Under the pieces are notes generated by a model. It had not been told where the DNA came from. It made no database searches and worked only from the letters and a program-made list of their open reading frames with translations. Both the position numbers and the translations under genes were made by a program. Shown here in pieces: positions 22,965 through 25,548 of a stretch of 25,548 bases of DNA (the stretch's first letter is position 1; each line of letters begins with the position of its first letter). This DNA comes from an uncultured Anaerovibrio sp. (GTDB taxonomy: Bacteria > Bacillota > Negativicutes > Selenomonadales > Selenomonadaceae). The stretch lies in NCBI GenBank assembly GCA_902785445.1, contig CACZYN010000004.1:1-25548 (forward strand). The letters are read 5' to 3'.

Positions 22965-23840
22965 ATGACACTGCGTCATTTCCAAATTTTTCTCTATGTC
23001 CACGATGAAGGCGGCATGACCCGAGCCGCTGAAAAACTGCATATTTCCCAGCCCTCGGTGAGTCAGGCCATTCGAGAGATGGAAGAGCATTATGGAACGA
23101 AGCTCTTTGAACGGCTGGGCAAGAAGCTTTTTTTGACCGTAGCTGGGGAAGAACTCTTGCAGTATGCCCGTCACATCGCCGGCCTTGTTAACCAGTCAGA
23201 ATCTGCTATGCAGGATTTTGCTGACGGCTCGCCCTTGCGAATTGGTGCCACACTGTCTGTGGGAGAAAGCATATTTATCCCATTGCTGGACAGATTCCGC
23301 AAAATCTGTAGGCAGCGGGTATACTCGTACATTCACAATACTGCTACTTTGGAAAAAGCCCTGCTGAATGATGAATTGGATTTGGCCCTGGTAGAGGGAA
23401 ACATACATTCTCCCTATCTGAAGGAACATCCCTTTATGGCCGATGAACTGGTATTCCTGGCTGCTCCCCATAATCCTATCCCTCGTACTATTTCCGACCT
23501 GTCCCAAATGCCTTTCATTACCCGTGAAGTAGGCAGCGGCACTCGGGAACTCTTTACGCGTATTATGACGGAACAGGGTATAAAACCTAAGATAATCGGC
23601 ACCTACAATAATTCCGAAAGCATAAAGCAGGCGGTCATGGCAGGTTTTGGTATAGCTGTGCTGTCAGAACGGGTTGCCAACCATGAACTTGCTGCAGGCA
23701 AGCTGAGCAAGTTTGACATTCCAGGCATTTCCTTTACACGGACTTTTCGGATTGTCTGCCATGTCAATAAATATCAGACGCCAGCCCTAGAGAACTTCAT
23801 TGACCTTTGCGGCAATTTTGATGATTATCATAGGTTATAA
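22965..23840 (+). CDS. LysR-family transcriptional regulator (YeiE/CysL-like)
   Basis: This 291-residue regulator has the N-terminal winged helix-turn-helix (about 1-62: AAEKLHISQPSVSQAIREME, then GTKLFERLGKKLFLT) and a two-lobed effector-binding domain (about 88-291) with LRIGATLSVGESIFIPLL and FGIAVLSERV. ATG 22965 has AAGGAG 8 bases upstream. Its direct neighbour is a YeiH-type exporter; in E. coli the LysR protein YeiE controls yeiH, so this is likely the local regulator of the exporter. Unusually for the family, the two genes point the same way. Its stop codon lies at the centre of a 42-bp perfect palindrome that may be its own binding site. It lies inside the composite mobile element. 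Confidence 0.9.
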   Translation: MTLRHFQIFLYVHDEGGMTRAAEKLHISQPSVSQAIREMEEHYGTKLFERLGKKLFLTVAGEELLQYARHIAGLVNQSESAMQDFADGSPLRIGATLSVGESIFIPLLDRFRKICRQRVYSYIHNTATLEKALLNDELDLALVEGNIHSPYLKEHPFMADELVFLAAPHNPIPRTISDLSQMPFITREVGSGTRELFTRIMTEQGIKPKIIGTYNNSESIKQAVMAGFGIAVLSERVANHELAAGKLSKFDIPGISFTRTFRIVCHVNKYQTPALENFIDLCGNFDDYHRL

Positions 23841-23858
23841 CCTATGATAATCATCAAA
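23817..23858. promoter_or_regulatory. 42-bp perfect palindrome over the lysR stop codon (candidate LysR site or hairpin)
   Basis: The two 21-base halves are exact reverse complements with no spacer, with ATAGGTTATAACCTAT at the centre. The centre lies about 65 bases before the predicted yeiH transcription start, the usual position of a LysR recognition site. As RNA it would fold into a long hairpin after lysR, but no T run follows, so a terminator role is less likely. Confidence 0.7.
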
Positions 23859-23867
23859 TCATAGTAT

Positions 23868-23896
23868 TTTACAATTTACCCAGCAAATGTTAGGAT
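23868..23896 (+). promoter_or_regulatory. probable yeiH promoter
   Basis: TTTACA (23868-23873), a 17-base spacer and TAGGAT (23891-23896) form a moderate promoter that starts 10 bases after the palindrome. A weak -10 fits a gene that needs an activator. Confidence 0.5.
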
Positions 23897-23932
23897 GTTT
23901 CCATAATGATATTCGAGGAGGCATCTTGACAA

Positions 23933-24916
23933 ATGAAAAAAGAACACATACGCGGTATTTTGCTGGCGTTGGTCATTGCCATACCAGCCTGGCTTTTGGG
24001 CAAGCAGTTTCCTATTATCGGCGGGCCGGTATTTGGCATCCTGCTGGGCATGCTGCTGGCTGGAATAAAGCGCCCCACGGCCTTAGAGCCTGGCATCGCC
24101 TTTACAGGCAAAAAGATACTTCAATACGCCATTATCCTGTTGGGTTTTGAGATGAACCTCTTTCATGTGCTAGACATTGGCAGCCAGTCCTTTTCCGTCA
24201 TGATATTTACCCTGCTAACAGCATTTATGGTAGCCTTGGTGGTAGGCAAAATGCTGCATCTTGACCGCAATACCACCACCCTTATTGGCGCAGGTACGGC
24301 CATCTGCGGCGGCTCAGCTATTGCAGCGGTTGCTCCCGTTATTGGTGCCAAGGACAAGGACATCGCCTTTTCCATCTCCACCATTTTTCTCTTCAACGTT
24401 CTGGCTGTATTTATTTTCCCCTTTTTGGGCCATCTGATGAATATGTCTGACCTGGGCTTTGGCATGTGGGCCGGAACAGCGGTAAACGATACTTCCTCCG
24501 TGGTAGCTGCGGGGTATTCTTATAGCGAAGCAGCTGGCGGCCTTGCCACCATTGTAAAACTCACCCGAGCTCTGATGATTGTTCCGGTCTGCCTGATTTT
24601 TGCCCTGCTGATGGCACGGGAAAAATCAAGCAGTGGTGCTGGCTTTAACTTCAAAAAGATTTTTCCCTGGTTTATCCTGTGGTTTGTAGTGGCTTCCATT
24701 GTCAACACCACCGGCATTCTGCCGGAAGCACTCTCGCAAGCACTGGGCACCTGGGGCAGATTCGCCATTGTCATGGCCATGACGGCCATTGGCCTGAACA
24801 CCCGGCTCGGGGAACTGGTAAAGCATGGCTTAAAGCCCATTTTCCTGGGGCTTTGCTGCTGGGCAGCGGTGGCCTGCATGTCCCTGTTGATACAGTATCT
24901 GATTGGTATTGTATAA
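23933..24916 (+). CDS. YeiH/UPF0324 family putative sulfate or sulfite exporter
   Basis: This 327-residue inner-membrane protein has about 9-10 helices. It shows the family hallmarks GTAICGGSAIAAVAPVIGAK (119-138), WAGTAVNDTSSVVAAGYSYS (178-197) and AMTAIGLNTRLGELVKHG near the C-terminus. The family (Pfam Cons_hypoth698) is linked by gene context in several bacteria to export of sulfate or sulfite formed during sulfonate or taurine breakdown; direct transport data are sparse. ATG 23933 is preceded by GAGGAGG at a rather long 11 bases. It follows lysR after a 92-base gap with a palindrome and promoter, and it is the last gene inside the composite mobile element. Confidence 0.88.
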   Translation: MKKEHIRGILLALVIAIPAWLLGKQFPIIGGPVFGILLGMLLAGIKRPTALEPGIAFTGKKILQYAIILLGFEMNLFHVLDIGSQSFSVMIFTLLTAFMVALVVGKMLHLDRNTTTLIGAGTAICGGSAIAAVAPVIGAKDKDIAFSISTIFLFNVLAVFIFPFLGHLMNMSDLGFGMWAGTAVNDTSSVVAAGYSYSEAAGGLATIVKLTRALMIVPVCLIFALLMAREKSSSGAGFNFKKIFPWFILWFVVASIVNTTGILPEALSQALGTWGRFAIVMAMTAIGLNTRLGELVKHGLKPIFLGLCCWAAVACMSLLIQYLIGIV

Positions 24917-24956
24917 GAGCAAATACTTATGCTGGTAAGTTTAATAATAAACTTAG

Positions 24957-25005
24957 TATACAGTTTTCAAGAAGCCGTCAGGTTTTTGCATGTGGGAAGT
25001 TTGAG
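24957..25005 (-). repeat. solo outer right inverted-repeat end
   Basis: The complement begins CTCAAACTTCCCACAT, then has GACGGCTTCTTGAAAACTGT and ATA. It matches the left end (21340-) exactly in the outer 16 bases. No transposase belongs to it: it is what remains of a second related IS or a captured end. Confidence 0.82.
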
Positions 25006-25006
25006 G

Positions 25007-25018
25007 TGTAATATAAAG
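25007..25018 (+). repeat. right copy of 12-bp direct repeat (target duplication)
   Basis: An exact copy of TGTAATATAAAG at 21323-21334. Its last four bases are the first bases of the terminator stem at 25015. Confidence 0.75.
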
Positions 25019-25057
25019 GCTGGGGAATAGAAAAATTATTCCTTGGCCTTTATTTAT
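25015..25057 (+). terminator. terminator, originally of the ArsB/NhaD-type transporter
   Basis: A 15-bp stem (25015-25029 with 25037-25051, three G-T pairs) with a 7-base loop exits into TTTATTTATTT. Removing the mobile element and one 12-bp repeat would place it immediately after the transporter stop codon. Confidence 0.85.
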
Positions 25058-25086
25058 TTGACGGTAGGCAAAGCCTAATATATAAT
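25058..25086 (+). promoter_or_regulatory. sigma-A-type promoter of leuS
   Basis: TTGACG (25058-25063), a 17-base spacer and TATAAT (25081-25086) are near-consensus. The leader is about 40 bases, too short for a T-box. Confidence 0.85.
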
Positions 25087-25130
25087 GAGGTTTGTTTAAT
25101 TGTAAAAATATTCGTATGGGGGGCTTTATT

Positions 25131-25548
25131 GTGGAGAAATATATGCCACAAAAAATAGAAAAGAAATGGCAGCAGAAGTGGCTGGATGACAAGGCCTACA
25201 AGACTGAAATGGACCCGAAGAAACCAAAGTACTACACCTTGGAAATGTTCCCGTACCCATCGGGCAACCTGCACATGGGACATGTGCGCAACTATTCCAT
25301 TGGTGATGTGCTGGCCCGTTACAAGACCATGGAGGGCTTTAATGTCATTCATCCAATGGGCTTTGATGCCTTTGGCATGCCAGCGGAAAATGCCGCAATA
25401 AAGCATGGGGTAAAGCCATCTGACTGGACTTATTCCAACATGGACAATATGAAACGCCAGCAGCGGGAAATGGGATTGTCCTATGATTGGGACCGGGAAG
25501 TGGCTACCTGCCGTCCGGATTATTATAAATGGACCCAGTGGCTCTTTG
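25131..25548 (+). CDS. leuS: leucyl-tRNA synthetase, N-terminal part (runs off the window)
   Basis: The frame is open from GTG 25131 to the window edge and gives 139 residues of a class I synthetase for tRNA-Leu. The start reads MEKYMPQKIEKKWQQKWLDD, the common LeuRS N-terminus. The HIGH-type motif is in MFPYPSGNLHMGHVRNYSIG (HMGH near 52-55), followed by FNVIHPMGFDAFGMPAENAA, both LeuRS signatures. The GTG has GGGGGG 7 bases upstream; an in-frame ATG at 25143 is less well placed. The gene has its own promoter at 25058-25086. The editing domain, KMSKS loop and C-terminus lie beyond the window. Confidence 0.96.
   Translation, partial: MEKYMPQKIEKKWQQKWLDDKAYKTEMDPKKPKYYTLEMFPYPSGNLHMGHVRNYSIGDVLARYKTMEGFNVIHPMGFDAFGMPAENAAIKHGVKPSDWTYSNMDNMKRQQREMGLSYDWDREVATCRPDYYKWTQWLF

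Larger units (their letters stand above)
21335..25006. mobile_element. composite-transposon-like element with IS4-family transposase, lysR and yeiH
   Basis: The 3.67-kb segment is bounded by inverted ends that share 16 bases exactly (CTCAAACTTCCCACAT at 21340-21355 and its complement at 24990-25005) and further similarity inward to CTTGAAAAC-GTATA. It is flanked by the 12-bp direct repeat TGTAATATAAAG. Inside lie a full IS (21340-22920), a LysR regulator and a YeiH-type exporter, and then only the end of a second related IS. The IS on its own has no matching flanks, whereas the whole segment does, which suggests that the whole unit moved together. Confidence 0.78.

Noticed and set aside
1..25548. 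tRNA, rRNA, CRISPR arrays, prophage genes
   Set aside because: No regularly spaced direct repeats, no rRNA-like sequence, no cloverleaf and no phage structural or integrase genes were recognised in the window.

Overview
The window looks like a chromosomal segment of a Gram-negative-type Bacillota, most likely a member of the Negativicutes (Selenomonas/Anaerovibrio-like; this assignment is inferred). Bacillota hallmarks are the order ywiB-like gene, argS, rpoE (RNA polymerase delta), pyrG, together with strong AGGAGG ribosome binding sites and TTG/GTG starts. Gram-negative traits are an operon of exported FlgT/LPP20-like proteins, SfsA and GlnRS. No rRNA, tRNA or CRISPR array was seen.

Layout. 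1-459: the tail of an unknown gene and a small proline-rich membrane protein. 510-1995: a divergent GtrA-like membrane protein and a GtrB-like polyprenyl-phosphate glycosyltransferase. 1993-2142: a candidate Fur-repressed small RNA on the minus strand, which ends at the bidirectional terminator it shares with the glycosyltransferase. 2211-3686: sodium/proline symporter putP (minus). 4081-5406: a receiver-CheX fusion followed by a stand-alone CheX. 5491-9822: a promoter, a ywiB-like gene, argS, rpoE, pyrG and a terminator, apparently one operon. 10000-10680: sfsA. 10757-15055: four exported proteins between a promoter and a terminator, with a three-hairpin repeat inside. 15150-19957: a class A penicillin-binding protein, an HD-domain hydrolase, glnS and a small hypothetical gene. 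20044-21327: an ArsB/NhaD-type transporter. 21335-25006: a composite-transposon-like insertion with an IS4-family element, a LysR regulator and a YeiH-type exporter. It lies between 12-bp direct repeats and separates the transporter from its presumed terminator. 25058-25548: promoter and start of leuS.

Most notable signals. (1) A perfect 7-1-7 Fur box overlaps a near-consensus minus-strand promoter that would make an RNA of about 90 nt with a CUCUCCU anti-Shine-Dalgarno stretch and a very strong terminator. (2) A modular intergenic repeat occurs three times (949-1009, 3721-3827, 9836-9965), always ending in TATAAT just upstream of a gene and always in that gene's orientation, like a mobile promoter. 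(3) The IS4-family composite element carries lysR-yeiH, with a 42-bp perfect palindrome centred about 65 bp before the predicted yeiH transcription start. (4) An operon encodes exported proteins, at least three of which share a FlgT_N/LPP20-like N-terminal domain.
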